NCBI RefSeq assembly: GCF_000017565.1 | Contig: NC_009719.1 | Location: forward strand, 496,001 to 560,000 | Reading direction: 5' to 3' | From: Parvibaculum lavamentivorans DS-1 | GTDB lineage: Bacteria > Pseudomonadota > Alphaproteobacteria > Parvibaculales > Parvibaculaceae | Length of the DNA: 64,000 nt | Part shown: piece by piece, positions 43,263 through 51,672 of the stretch | How the letters are laid out: every line of letters starts with the position of its first letter | Position numbering within the stretch: the first letter of the stretch is position 1 | Program-made: the position numbers and the translations under genes | The notes under the pieces: model-generated | Databases searched by the model: none | What the model saw: only the letters and a program-made list of their open reading frames with translations | What the model was told of the DNA's origin: nothing

Positions 43263-45089
43263 ATGGATTTTGCTAACCAGATCATCCTGGTTTCGGCTGC
43301 ATTAATTACCTTTTCGATTTTCGCGGGGGCGCTCTCCTCACGGATCGGCGCTCCCCTGCTGCTGGTCTTTCTGGCATTCGGCATGCTGGTGGGCGAGGAA
43401 GGCCCCGGCGGTATCGTTTTCAACGATTTCCGCCTGGCCTATCTGGCCGGCTCCTTCGCCTTGGCCATCATCCTGTTCGACGGTGGCTTGCGGACCAGCC
43501 GTAACGCCCTGGCACGCGCCTGGGCTCCCGCAGGCGCCCTCGCGACGATAGGCGTCTTGCTCACCGCCGCCATCACCGGCGTCGCCGCCAAGTTCCTGCT
43601 CGGCATCGGGTGGGTCGAAGCCTTTCTGCTCGGCGCCATTGTCGGCTCCACCGACGCCGCCGCCGTCTTCCTGCTGCTCCATCAGCGTGGGCTCCGCTTG
43701 CGCGCCCGCGTCTCCGCCACGCTGGAAGTCGAATCCGCCATCAACGACCCGATGGCGATCTTTCTCACACTCGCATTGGTCGGCATTGCGGTTGAGGGCG
43801 TTCAACTGGACAGCGTCGGGGCTGTCATCGGGGAGATCGGCAACTTCCTGTGGCAGCTCGTAGGCGGTGTTATCTTCGGCCTCGCCGGCGGCTGGTTCGT
43901 GGTCCGCGCGATCAACCGGCTGCAATTGTCGCCTGGTCTTTATCCCATCATGGCCGGGGCCTTGGCGCTGCTCGTCTTCGCGTTGACGCAAAGCGCCGGC
44001 GCCAGCGGCTATGTGGCGATCTTTCTCATCGGCTTTACGGTTGGCAACACGCCACACAGGGCCACCAGCGAGATCTCGCGCTTTACCGACGGCATGGCAT
44101 GGCTCGCGCAGATATGCATGTTCCTCATGCTCGGCCTGCTGGTTACGCCCTCTTCCCTGTTGCCGATCCTTTTGCCCGCGATAGCTGTGGCGGTGGTCCT
44201 GTTCTTTGTGGCCCGGCCCATTGCCGTCTGGCTATGTCTCAAGCCGCTGAAATTTGCGCCAAACGAGACGCTGTTCATTTCATGGCTCGGCCTTCGCGGT
44301 TCTGTGGCCGTCTTTTTGGCGGTCATTCCGGTCTTTGCCGGCGTGGAAGGGGCCTCCACCCTGTTCTCGGTTGCTTATGTGATCGTGCTGGTCTCGCTGG
44401 TGGCGCAGGGTTGGACAATTGCGCTCACGGCCCGGTGGACAGATGTCGAATTGCCGCCGCGCCCCACGGCAAAGCGCGGCGTCGAGCTCGACCTGCCCGC
44501 CGGCAAGGGCAAGAGCGTCGTTGCCTATACGGTCGATCCGATGAGCATTCTCGTGCTGCGCAGGATGAAGCGCCTTCCTCTGCCCGAAGGCACGACCGTC
44601 ATCTCCGTGATGCGCGCTGGCGTCGCGCGCACCGAGGGCCTGCATGAGGGGCTTGAGGCCGGCGATGTGGTGCTGCTGCTCATCAACGTGGATGCCGTGC
44701 CCGCGCTCGACCGCCTTTTCGGCGCGCGAAAGTCGCGCAGTGCCGAAAAGGAAGGAAAAATCGTCGACTTCGTGATCGACGGCCATACCTCCGCCGCCGC
44801 GGTCGCCAACATGTACAGCCTCGCCTTCACCCCCGAAGAACGCGAACTGACGCTGGAGGAGTTCATGCGCTCCCGTTTGGGCCGCGAGATCAAGACCGGC
44901 GCCCGTACCCGGGTGGGCAGCGTCGATCTGGTCGCCGTGCAGGTGACGGATGGCGAAGTCCATCAGGTTGGCCTCGATCTCGATCCCCCGCCGGAGAAAA
45001 CCTTGCTCGGCCAATTGCAGACGAGGTTCCGCGCCGGTGTGGAAACACTCCGGGACCTCTTTCTCGCGGATGCCAGCCGTCCTTCCTGA
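43263..45089 (+). CDS. nhaP2: K+/H+ antiporter, NhaP2/CvrA type
   Basis: 608 residues. The first ~390 hold the CPA1-type membrane domain with about twelve helices: AIILFDGGLRTS, GAIVGSTDAAAVFLLL and VESAINDPMAIFLT (the ND pair that carries ions), ISWLGLRGSVAVFLA. After it comes a cytoplasmic part, with VAYTVDPMSILVLRRMKRLPLPEGTTVISVMRAG resembling a TrkA-C domain and a C-terminal CorC/HlyC-like domain (EERELTLEEFMRSRLGREIKTGARTRVGSVDLVAVQV). This domain order is that of NhaP2/CvrA, which exports potassium in exchange for protons. The ribosome binding site is weak. Confidence 0.9.
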   Translation: MDFANQIILVSAALITFSIFAGALSSRIGAPLLLVFLAFGMLVGEEGPGGIVFNDFRLAYLAGSFALAIILFDGGLRTSRNALARAWAPAGALATIGVLLTAAITGVAAKFLLGIGWVEAFLLGAIVGSTDAAAVFLLLHQRGLRLRARVSATLEVESAINDPMAIFLTLALVGIAVEGVQLDSVGAVIGEIGNFLWQLVGGVIFGLAGGWFVVRAINRLQLSPGLYPIMAGALALLVFALTQSAGASGYVAIFLIGFTVGNTPHRATSEISRFTDGMAWLAQICMFLMLGLLVTPSSLLPILLPAIAVAVVLFFVARPIAVWLCLKPLKFAPNETLFISWLGLRGSVAVFLAVIPVFAGVEGASTLFSVAYVIVLVSLVAQGWTIALTARWTDVELPPRPTAKRGVELDLPAGKGKSVVAYTVDPMSILVLRRMKRLPLPEGTTVISVMRAGVARTEGLHEGLEAGDVVLLLINVDAVPALDRLFGARKSRSAEKEGKIVDFVIDGHTSAAAVANMYSLAFTPEERELTLEEFMRSRLGREIKTGARTRVGSVDLVAVQVTDGEVHQVGLDLDPPPEKTLLGQLQTRFRAGVETLRDLFLADASRPS

Positions 45090-45166
45090 CCCCGGGTTTC
45101 AGTTGACCGTTGGAGAATGAGACCTAAAGTCGCCCCAACGAAAATCATTTCAGGGAAGGCGGCATC

Positions 45167-45937
45167 ATGGATCTCGGTCTCAAGGGCAAGAAGGCGATCG
45201 TCACCGGCGGCACGCGCGGCATCGGTCGCGCCATCGCGGAAACGCTGGCAAGGGAGGGCTGCGATGTCTCGATCTGCGCGCGCAATCAGGATCAGGTCGA
45301 TGAGGCGGTCGCCGCGCTCTCTAAGCTCGGCGTGAAGGCAACCGGCGGCATCGCCGACATCGCCGATGGCGAGGGCCTGAAGAAGTGGATCGCCGATACG
45401 GCAAAGGCCACGGGCGGCCTCGACATTCTGGTCGCCAACGCCTCGGCGCTCGCGAACGGCAATGACGAGAAGTCCTGGCGCGCCTGCTTCGAAATCGACG
45501 TGCTCGGCGCCGTCAATGCCTTCGAGGCGGCGCTTCCCTTCCTCACCGAAGCCGCGAAGAAATCCGGCGATGCGTCGGCTACCTTCATCTCCTCGATCTC
45601 GGCAGCCGAAAACGATAACGCCAATGCCTATGGCGCGCAGAAGGCGGCGCAGATTCATCTCGCCAAGGGCTATGCCCGCCAGCACGCCGGCAAGCATGTC
45701 CGCGTGAACACGGTTTCGCCCGGCACCGTTTATTTCAAGGGCGGCGTCTGGAACATGATCGAAGACCACATGCCGGACATGTTCAAGCAGGCAATGGAAC
45801 GCAACCCGACCGGCCGCATGGCGACGCCGCAGGACATCGCCAACGCGACAGTCTTCCTCGCAAGCCCCGCTTCGTCCTTCACGACGGGCACGAACCTCAT
45901 CGTTGACGGCGCCATCTCGCGGCGCGTGAATTTCTGA
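45167..45937 (+). CDS. Short-chain dehydrogenase/reductase
   Basis: 256 residues. IVTGGTRGIGRAIA at the cofactor site, ANAS in place of NNAG, catalytic Ser in SSISAAEND and the YGAQK pair, ending LIVDGAISRRVNF. Arg after strand 2 (SICARNQD) suggests NADPH. FabG-like 3-oxoacyl reductase or a secondary-alcohol dehydrogenase. GGGAAGG precedes the ATG. Confidence 0.92.
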   Translation: MDLGLKGKKAIVTGGTRGIGRAIAETLAREGCDVSICARNQDQVDEAVAALSKLGVKATGGIADIADGEGLKKWIADTAKATGGLDILVANASALANGNDEKSWRACFEIDVLGAVNAFEAALPFLTEAAKKSGDASATFISSISAAENDNANAYGAQKAAQIHLAKGYARQHAGKHVRVNTVSPGTVYFKGGVWNMIEDHMPDMFKQAMERNPTGRMATPQDIANATVFLASPASSFTTGTNLIVDGAISRRVNF

Positions 45938-45945
45938 GGGATAAG

Positions 45946-45973
45946 GCCCCGCCCCGTTTGGGGTGGGGCGTTT
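45946..45973. terminator. Hairpin between convergent genes
   Basis: GCCCCGCCCC (45946-45955) with GGGGTGGGGC (45960-45969), nine Watson-Crick pairs plus one G-T, loop GTTT, followed by GTTTA. It lies between the SDR stop (45937) and the amidotransferase stop (45972) and could stop transcription from the plus strand. Confidence 0.6.
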
Positions 45974-46712
45974 ACCGGCAGAGCGCCATCCAGCGCCGCA
46001 TCGTTTGCCGCGCGAACGCTTCCTGCGGCCGCAGCGCTTCCTCGATCTGCGGCCCGATGAGCTTCTCGATCGTAGGCCGCGATACATTGAGCGCCTTCGC
46101 GCGCAATGTCGTCCAGCCGTCGAGAATGCCGCGCGTCACTTCGAGGTGAAACTGAAAGGCGTAGGTCCTGCCGCCCATGCGAAACGCCTGATTGGGGCAG
46201 GTCTCCCGCGTCGCAAGCCGCGTCGCGCCCTCAGGCAGATCAAACGTGTCGCCATGCCAATGCATGGTTCGCAAACCCGGCGCGGCATCATGCAGAAGCG
46301 GGTCGTCCGCCACCGCCGCTTCCCATGTTTGCGGCACGAAGCCCCATTCTTCATGCGCCTCGAGCTTCTCGCTCATCTTGTAGACCGGTGCGCCGAAGGC
46401 GCTCGCCACGATCTGCGAGCCGAGACAGACGCCCATCACGGGCTTGCCTTCGTCGTGGAAACGCCGGACGAGCCGCTTGCTCTCCTCGATGAAGGGATAT
46501 TTGCCGGCTTCGTAAACGCCCATCACGCCGCCAAGCACGACAAGCGCATCATAGCCCGCCGCGGCTTCCGGCACGGCGCGCGCCTCGCCGGTTTCCATGT
46601 CCCGGCCGTTCACTGTGTCGATCTGCGTCGCGCTCGCGCCCAGCAGTGCCGCCTCCTCGAGCAGCACGCCGGGTGGCGAGTCGAGCGCATTGACCAGATA
46701 AAGAATATGCAT
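45972..46712 (-). CDS. Class I glutamine-amidotransferase-like protein
   Basis: 246 residues, a stand-alone GATase1 domain: VVLGGVMGVYEAGKYPFIEESKRL, nucleophile elbow GVCLGSQIVASAFGA with Cys, MHWHGDTFDLPEGATRLA, and the catalytic dyad in YAFQFHLEVTRGIL. Such proteins act as glutaminase or gamma-glutamyl hydrolase; annotators often call them GMP-synthase-like. It starts 9 nt after the iminopeptidase stop, in one transcript. Confidence 0.9.
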   Translation of the reverse strand: MHILYLVNALDSPPGVLLEEAALLGASATQIDTVNGRDMETGEARAVPEAAAGYDALVVLGGVMGVYEAGKYPFIEESKRLVRRFHDEGKPVMGVCLGSQIVASAFGAPVYKMSEKLEAHEEWGFVPQTWEAAVADDPLLHDAAPGLRTMHWHGDTFDLPEGATRLATRETCPNQAFRMGGRTYAFQFHLEVTRGILDGWTTLRAKALNVSRPTIEKLIGPQIEEALRPQEAFARQTMRRWMALCR

Positions 46713-46721
46713 CTGCAGCCG

Positions 46722-47702
46722 TCAGTTCTTCACCGCAGCGTAGCGGTCGCTCGCCCGCACCATCACATCGACAATGCCGGGCTCCGTCGCCGTGTGTCCG
46801 GCGTCCGGCACGATGGTGAGCTCCGCTTCCGGCCAGGCCTTGGCGAGTTCCCATGCCGTGAACATCGGCGTCACGACATCATAGCGCCCCTGCGCGATGA
46901 CGCCCGGAATGCCCTTCAGCTTGCCGGCCTCGCGGATCAGTTGGTTCTGCGGCTCGAACCAGCCCTTGTTCATGAAGTAGTGGCATTCGATCCGCGCGAA
47001 GGCGAGGGCGAAATGCCCGTCGGCAAAGCGCTTCACCCGCTCGGGGTCGGAATAGAGCGAGAGCGTCGTCCCCTCCCATATGCTCCATGCCCGGGCGCAG
47101 GCAAGCTTCTCCGCCTCATTGTCGCCGGTGAGCCGCTTGTAATAGGCGGCCATCAGGTTGCCGCGCTCGGCCTCGGGAATGGGCGCGATGAATTCCTCCC
47201 AGGCATCGGGAAAAAGCGCATCCGTCCCCTCCTGATAGAACCAGTGGAGCTCCCGCTTCCGGAGTGTGAAGATGCCGCGCAGGATAATTTCGGTGACGCG
47301 GGCAGGGTGGGTTTCGCCATAGGCAAGCGCCAGCGTCGATCCCCAGGAGCCGCCGCAGAGCTGCCAGCGGTCGATGCCGAGATGTTCCCTCAGCCGCTCC
47401 ATGTCCGCCACCAGGTCCCATGTCGTGTTCTCGCGCAGCTCCGCATGGGGTGTGGACTTCCCGCAGCCCCGTTGGTCGAACAGAATGATTCGGTAAGCGT
47501 CCGGATTGTGCGTCCGCCGCATCGTCGGGTTGGTGCCGCCCCCCGGCCCGCCATGCACGATCACCACGGGTTTGCCCTTCGGGTTGCCGCATTCCTCGAA
47601 ATAGAGCGTATGCAAATCGGATACTTTGAGCGATCCGGTCCGGTATGGCTCGATCTCCGGATAGAGTGTCCGGCGGGTGGCGGCTGGCGTGGTGTCGGGC
47701 AT
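46722..47702 (-). CDS. pip: Proline iminopeptidase
   Basis: 326 residues. LYPEIEPYRTGSLKVSDLHTLYFEECGNPKGKPVVIVHGGPGGGTNP is the diagnostic opening, HGGPGGG being the oxyanion loop. The nucleophile elbow is LCGGSWGSTLALAYGETHP, the acid lies in QGRYDVVTP and the His in DAGHTATEPG. Peptidase family S33; removes N-terminal proline from peptides in the cytoplasm. The ATG at 47702 follows AGGAG at wide spacing. Confidence 0.94.
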   Translation of the reverse strand: MPDTTPAATRRTLYPEIEPYRTGSLKVSDLHTLYFEECGNPKGKPVVIVHGGPGGGTNPTMRRTHNPDAYRIILFDQRGCGKSTPHAELRENTTWDLVADMERLREHLGIDRWQLCGGSWGSTLALAYGETHPARVTEIILRGIFTLRKRELHWFYQEGTDALFPDAWEEFIAPIPEAERGNLMAAYYKRLTGDNEAEKLACARAWSIWEGTTLSLYSDPERVKRFADGHFALAFARIECHYFMNKGWFEPQNQLIREAGKLKGIPGVIAQGRYDVVTPMFTAWELAKAWPEAELTIVPDAGHTATEPGIVDVMVRASDRYAAVKN

Positions 47703-47820
47703 CGGGCGGGAACTCCTCACTCGCGGATCGCGTGAATCAACTCATTGAATATGCAACGGAAATTCTCCCTCACGCCACTATGTGGCCGGGCTCGTTTACC
47801 ATTTTTTTATCGCGTACCGC

Positions 47821-47867
47821 ACACTACTGATTGACCTCGGGGAAGAGACGGATACTATATCTGGACG
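47821..47867 (+). promoter_or_regulatory. Candidate nrdA promoter with two NrdR-box-like sites
   Basis: TTGACC (47831-47836) and TACTAT (47853-47858) are 16 bp apart. Two 16-bp sites resembling the NrdR consensus I recall (acaCwAtATaTwGtgt) overlap them: ACACTACTGATTGACC at 47821-47836 and ATACTATATCTGGACG at 47852-47867. The starts are 31 bp apart, the known spacing of paired NrdR boxes. Each match is only partial. The leader to the nrdA start is about 170 nt and otherwise featureless. Confidence 0.45.
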
Positions 47868-48033
47868 CGCCGGGCCCTACGGGGGATTATCTCAGAGCGT
47901 CGGCGCAATCACGGGAATTGCTTGAGTCCTGCCCTCTGTTTCGGGCGGAAAGACGGCGACGGTCATCCGTCCGCCGGGTGGCGATCTTTTGCCTGCTTCA
48001 TGGCCACATGGCGGGGCAAACCGGGGAATGAAA

Positions 48034-50019
48034 ATGCTGAACGATACGTCGAAAGCGGTGGATATGAGTGAGGTCGAAGCCAGTGTGTCAGCCATTATCA
48101 CAGGCGAGCGGGCGGTGAGCCGCGTGCGCGCTGAATCGCGGCGCGTGGCGGAACCCGAAATGATGTTCGGCGACCAGTATCAGGCCGTGCAGATGGGCGG
48201 CCGCCCGACTGTACGCGTCGATCATGGCCGCGATGCACTGCTGACCGAGTTCGGCAAGGCAACGCTCCGCGATCGCTATCTGATGCCCGGCGAGTCCTAT
48301 CAGGACATGTTTGCCCGCGTGGCCTCCTTCTATGCCGACAAGGGCGATGCCGGCCACGCGCAGCGCCTCTATGACTACATTTCCAAGCTCTGGTTCATGC
48401 CGGCGACGCCCGTCCTCTCCAATGGCGGTACGCAGCGCGGCCTGCCCATCTCCTGCTTCCTCAATGAAGCCTCGGACAGCCTCGACGGCATCGTCGGCCT
48501 CTGGAACGAAAATGTCTGGCTCGCGGCCAAGGGCGGCGGCATCGGCTCCTATTGGGGCAATCTGCGCTCCATCGGCGAGACGGTCGGCGGCAATGGCAAG
48601 ACCTCCGGCATCATTCCCTTCATCCGCGTGATGGATTCGCTGACGCTCGCCATCAGCCAGGGTTCGCTTCGCCGCGGCTCGGCGGCGGTCTATCTCCCGA
48701 TCGACCATCCCGAGATCGAGGAATTCATGGAAATGCGCCGCCCCACGGGTGGCGATCCGAACCGCAAGGCGCTGAACCTCCATCACGGCGTGCTCGTGTC
48801 GGATGCCTTCATGCGCGCCGTCGAGGCGGATGCCGAATGGCAGCTCAAGAGCCCGAAGGACAGGTCGGTCCAGAAGACCGTCTCCGCCCGCTCGCTCTGG
48901 ATTCGCCTCCTCACCTCGCGCATCGAAACCGGCGAGCCCTACATCATCTACAAGGACACCGTGAACAACGCGCGCCCCGAGCATCACAAGCTCGCCGGCC
49001 TCGAAGTGAAAACGTCCAATCTCTGCGCCGAAATCACGCTCCCCACCGGCATCGACCAGCATGGCGAGCAGCGCACGGCCGTCTGCTGCCTGTCCTCGCT
49101 CAATCTCGAAACCTATAATGAGTGGCAGGACCATCCGACCATTATCGAAGACGTGATGCGCTTCCTCGATAACGTCCTGCAGGACTTCATCGACCGCGCG
49201 CCGGACGATATGCGCCGCGCCAAATACGCCGCCATGCGCGAGCGTTCGGTTGGCCTCGGCGTCATGGGCTTCCACTCCTATCTTCAGGCCAACATGATCC
49301 CCTTCGAGGGCGTGATGGCGAAGGTCTGGAACAAGCGCATGTTCGCCCGCATCAAGGAAGGCGTGGACGCCGCTTCGAAGAAGCTCGCCGAAGAGCGGGG
49401 CGCCTGCCCGGATGCCGCCGAATACGGCTTCAACGAGCGCTTCTCCAACAAGACGGCGATCGCGCCCACCGCCTCGATCTCGATCATCACCGGCGGCACC
49501 TCGCCGGGCATCGAGCCCATCGCGGCCAACAGCTTCACCCACAAGACGCTGTCCGGCTCCTTCAACGTCCGCAACCGTCACCTGACGAAGCTGCTGGAAT
49601 TGAAGGGCCGCAACGACGACGACACCTGGTCCTCCATCGTCGTGAACGGTGGCTCGGTGCAGCATCTCGATTTCCTGTCGGATGAGGAGAAGGACGTCTT
49701 CAAGACCGCCTTCGAACTCGACCAGCGCTGGGTCATCGAACATGCGGGCGACCGCGCGCCCCTCGTCGATCAGGCGCAGTCGGTCAACCTCTTCCTCGCC
49801 GCCGACGTTCACAAGCGAGACCTGCACAAGCTCCATTTCATGGCCTGGCAGCACGGCGTGAAGAGCCTCTATTACTGCCGCTCGCTCTCGATCCAGCGCG
49901 CCGAAAAGGCCGAAGTCGTCTCGCTCCTGCCCGGCAAGGTGCTGGACGTGCTGACCCTCGACCAGGTCGCCGCCGAAGCGCAATCGAACGACTACGAAGA
50001 ATGCCTCGCCTGTCAGTAA
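48034..50019 (+). CDS. nrdA: Ribonucleoside-diphosphate reductase alpha subunit (class I)
   Basis: 661 residues. Conserved class I blocks: MPATPVLSNGGTQRGLPISCFLNEASDS with an active-site Cys, LAAKGGGIGSYWGNLRSIGE, VKTSNLCAEITLPTG with the radical-path Cys, PTASISIITGGTSPGIEP, and the C-terminal swinging pair in ECLACQ. The N-terminus leaves only about 40 residues before the catalytic core, so no ATP-cone is present, and the overall dATP off-switch is probably absent or elsewhere. The start is 48034 or 48028. It is followed by a terminator-like hairpin and nrdB. Confidence 0.95.
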   Translation: MLNDTSKAVDMSEVEASVSAIITGERAVSRVRAESRRVAEPEMMFGDQYQAVQMGGRPTVRVDHGRDALLTEFGKATLRDRYLMPGESYQDMFARVASFYADKGDAGHAQRLYDYISKLWFMPATPVLSNGGTQRGLPISCFLNEASDSLDGIVGLWNENVWLAAKGGGIGSYWGNLRSIGETVGGNGKTSGIIPFIRVMDSLTLAISQGSLRRGSAAVYLPIDHPEIEEFMEMRRPTGGDPNRKALNLHHGVLVSDAFMRAVEADAEWQLKSPKDRSVQKTVSARSLWIRLLTSRIETGEPYIIYKDTVNNARPEHHKLAGLEVKTSNLCAEITLPTGIDQHGEQRTAVCCLSSLNLETYNEWQDHPTIIEDVMRFLDNVLQDFIDRAPDDMRRAKYAAMRERSVGLGVMGFHSYLQANMIPFEGVMAKVWNKRMFARIKEGVDAASKKLAEERGACPDAAEYGFNERFSNKTAIAPTASISIITGGTSPGIEPIAANSFTHKTLSGSFNVRNRHLTKLLELKGRNDDDTWSSIVVNGGSVQHLDFLSDEEKDVFKTAFELDQRWVIEHAGDRAPLVDQAQSVNLFLAADVHKRDLHKLHFMAWQHGVKSLYYCRSLSIQRAEKAEVVSLLPGKVLDVLTLDQVAAEAQSNDYEECLACQ

Positions 50020-50031
50020 GGCGCTAAGATC

Positions 50032-50061
50032 ATGGCCCGGCTTTCAGGCCGGGCCATTATT
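50032..50061 (+). terminator. Hairpin between nrdA and nrdB
   Basis: ATGGCCCGGC (50032-50041) pairs with GCCGGGCCAT (50048-50057), six-base loop, then TATTGT. The weak T run suggests partial termination that could set the alpha:beta subunit ratio; nrdB starts 57 nt further. Confidence 0.6.
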
Positions 50062-50113
50062 GTCTCTGGCCCATTCAGGCGCGCCCCGCAGCAAAGAAAA
50101 CGGGAACCACACC

Positions 50114-51073
50114 ATGTCCCTCCTCGAAGAACGCCACGTCTACAAGCCCTTCCGCTACCCTTGGGCCTATGAAGCCTGGCTCACGCAGCAGCGCATCCAC
50201 TGGCTGCCGGAGGAAGTGCCGCTGGCCGACGATGTGAAGGACTGGTCGAAAAAGCTCACCGAGGGCGAGCGCAACCTGCTCACGCAGATTTTCCGCTTCT
50301 TCGTGCAGGCCGACGTCGAAGTGAACAATTGCTACATGAAGCATTATTCGCGCGTCTTCAAGCCGACCGAAGTGCAGATGATGCTGGCCGCCTTCTCCAA
50401 TATCGAGACGGTCCATATCTCAGCCTACAGCCATCTGCTCGACACGATCGGCATGCCGGAGGCCGAATACGAGGCCTTCCTGAAATACGAACAGATGAAG
50501 ACCAAGTTCGACTACATGCAGGAATGGGGCGTCGAGACCAAGGCGGATATCGCCAAGACGCTCGCCGTCTTCGGCGGCTTCACCGAGGGCGTGCAGCTCT
50601 TCGCTTCCTTCGCGATCCTCATGAATTTCCCGCGCTTCAACAAGATGAAGGGCATGGGCCAGATCGTGACATGGTCGGCCCGCGACGAGACGCTCCACAC
50701 CGTCTCCGCCATGAAGCTTTTCCGCACCTTCGTCGACGAAAACCCGGAAATCTGGACCGAAGAGCTTCGCCGCGACATCTATAAAGCCTGCGAAACCATC
50801 ATCCATCACGAGGATGCCTTCATCGACCTCGCCTTCGAGATGGGCAGCATCGAAGGCCTCTCGGCGCAGGAAGTGAAGAACTACATCCGCTACATCGCCG
50901 ACCGCCGCCTCGTGCAGCTCAATCTCCAGCCCATCTACCGCACGGAAAAGAACCCGCTGCCCTGGATGGACGAGATGCTGAACGGCATCGAGCACACCAA
51001 CTTCTTCGAGAATCGCGCGACGGAATATTCCAAGGCCTCGACGCGCGGAAGCTGGGAAGACGCGTTCGAATAG
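50114..51073 (+). CDS. nrdB: Ribonucleoside-diphosphate reductase beta subunit (class I)
   Basis: 319 residues. The di-iron and radical residues are present: D/E in FFVQADVEVNN, then E-x-x-H-x-x-x-Y in NIETVHISAYSHLL, where the Tyr corresponds to E. coli Y122, and the second half E-x-x-H in WSARDETLHTVSAM. So it is a tyrosyl-radical beta subunit, of the Fe (or Mn) type. It provides the radical for NrdA. The C-terminus EDAFE is the usual alpha-binding tail. The ATG at 50114 gives MSLLEERHVYKPFRYPWAYE. Confidence 0.95.
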   Translation: MSLLEERHVYKPFRYPWAYEAWLTQQRIHWLPEEVPLADDVKDWSKKLTEGERNLLTQIFRFFVQADVEVNNCYMKHYSRVFKPTEVQMMLAAFSNIETVHISAYSHLLDTIGMPEAEYEAFLKYEQMKTKFDYMQEWGVETKADIAKTLAVFGGFTEGVQLFASFAILMNFPRFNKMKGMGQIVTWSARDETLHTVSAMKLFRTFVDENPEIWTEELRRDIYKACETIIHHEDAFIDLAFEMGSIEGLSAQEVKNYIRYIADRRLVQLNLQPIYRTEKNPLPWMDEMLNGIEHTNFFENRATEYSKASTRGSWEDAFE

Positions 51074-51215
51074 GCGTGCAATGGCGAAATGCAGGTGCCA
51101 CAGGCACTTTTCAACAGTTTTTCGCTCCGATGCCTGTCAAATATGAACTTATCGCTTGGCCGAATCGCGCGACTCAGTGAATATCGGTCCGAACTTATCC
51201 GAGGGAATTCAAATC

Positions 51216-51557
51216 ATGGCCACTAAACCCGCTGCCAAAAAGGCGCCTGCCGCCGCTGCTGCCAAGAAGGCACCGACAGCGCCGACGGTTCCGATGTCGA
51301 AGCTGATTGCCGAAATCGCCGAGAAGCACGATCTCTCGAAGAAGGCGGCAACCGAGCTCTTCAGCGACTTCGTCGAATTGACGGTGAAGAACCTGAAAAA
51401 GGGCAACAAGGTCCGTCTCACCGGTCTCGGCATCCTGCAGGTGCGCAAGCGCGCCGCCCGCATGGGCCGCAATCCGGCGACGGGCGAAGCCATCAAGATC
51501 AAAGCCTCCAAGAAGGTCGCCTTCCGCGTCGCGAAGGACCTGAAGGAAGCCATCTAA
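51216..51557 (+). CDS. HU-family DNA-binding protein with Lys/Ala-rich N-terminal arm
   Basis: 113 residues. After an N-terminal arm KPAAKKAPAAAAAKKAPTAPTVP of about 25 residues, the HU/IHF fold begins at MSKLIAEIAEKHDLSKKAATELFSDF. The DNA arm is LTGLGILQVRKRAARMGRNPATGEAIKIKASKKVAFRVAKDLKEAI. The GRNP segment at the arm tip is standard. The arm resembles histone-like tails and may add non-specific DNA binding. GAGGGA precedes the ATG. A terminator follows. Confidence 0.9.
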   Translation: MATKPAAKKAPAAAAAKKAPTAPTVPMSKLIAEIAEKHDLSKKAATELFSDFVELTVKNLKKGNKVRLTGLGILQVRKRAARMGRNPATGEAIKIKASKKVAFRVAKDLKEAI

Positions 51558-51593
51558 GGCTTGGCTGCTCAGGCACGCCTCTGAAATAACGAG

Positions 51594-51623
51594 AGCCCGG
51601 CTTCGCGAGGAGCCGGGCTTTTG
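51594..51623 (+). terminator. Terminator of the HU-family gene
   Basis: AGCCCGGCT (51594-51602) pairs with AGCCGGGCT (51611-51619), eight-base loop, followed by TTTTG. Confidence 0.82.
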
Positions 51624-51672
51624 CTTGTCCGGTGACTGGAAATCGCCACATTGGCGGCCTAGCTATGGGGCC

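Noticed and set aside
45963-47735. 590-codon plus-strand open frame
   Set aside because: Shadow of the amidotransferase and iminopeptidase genes on the other strand.
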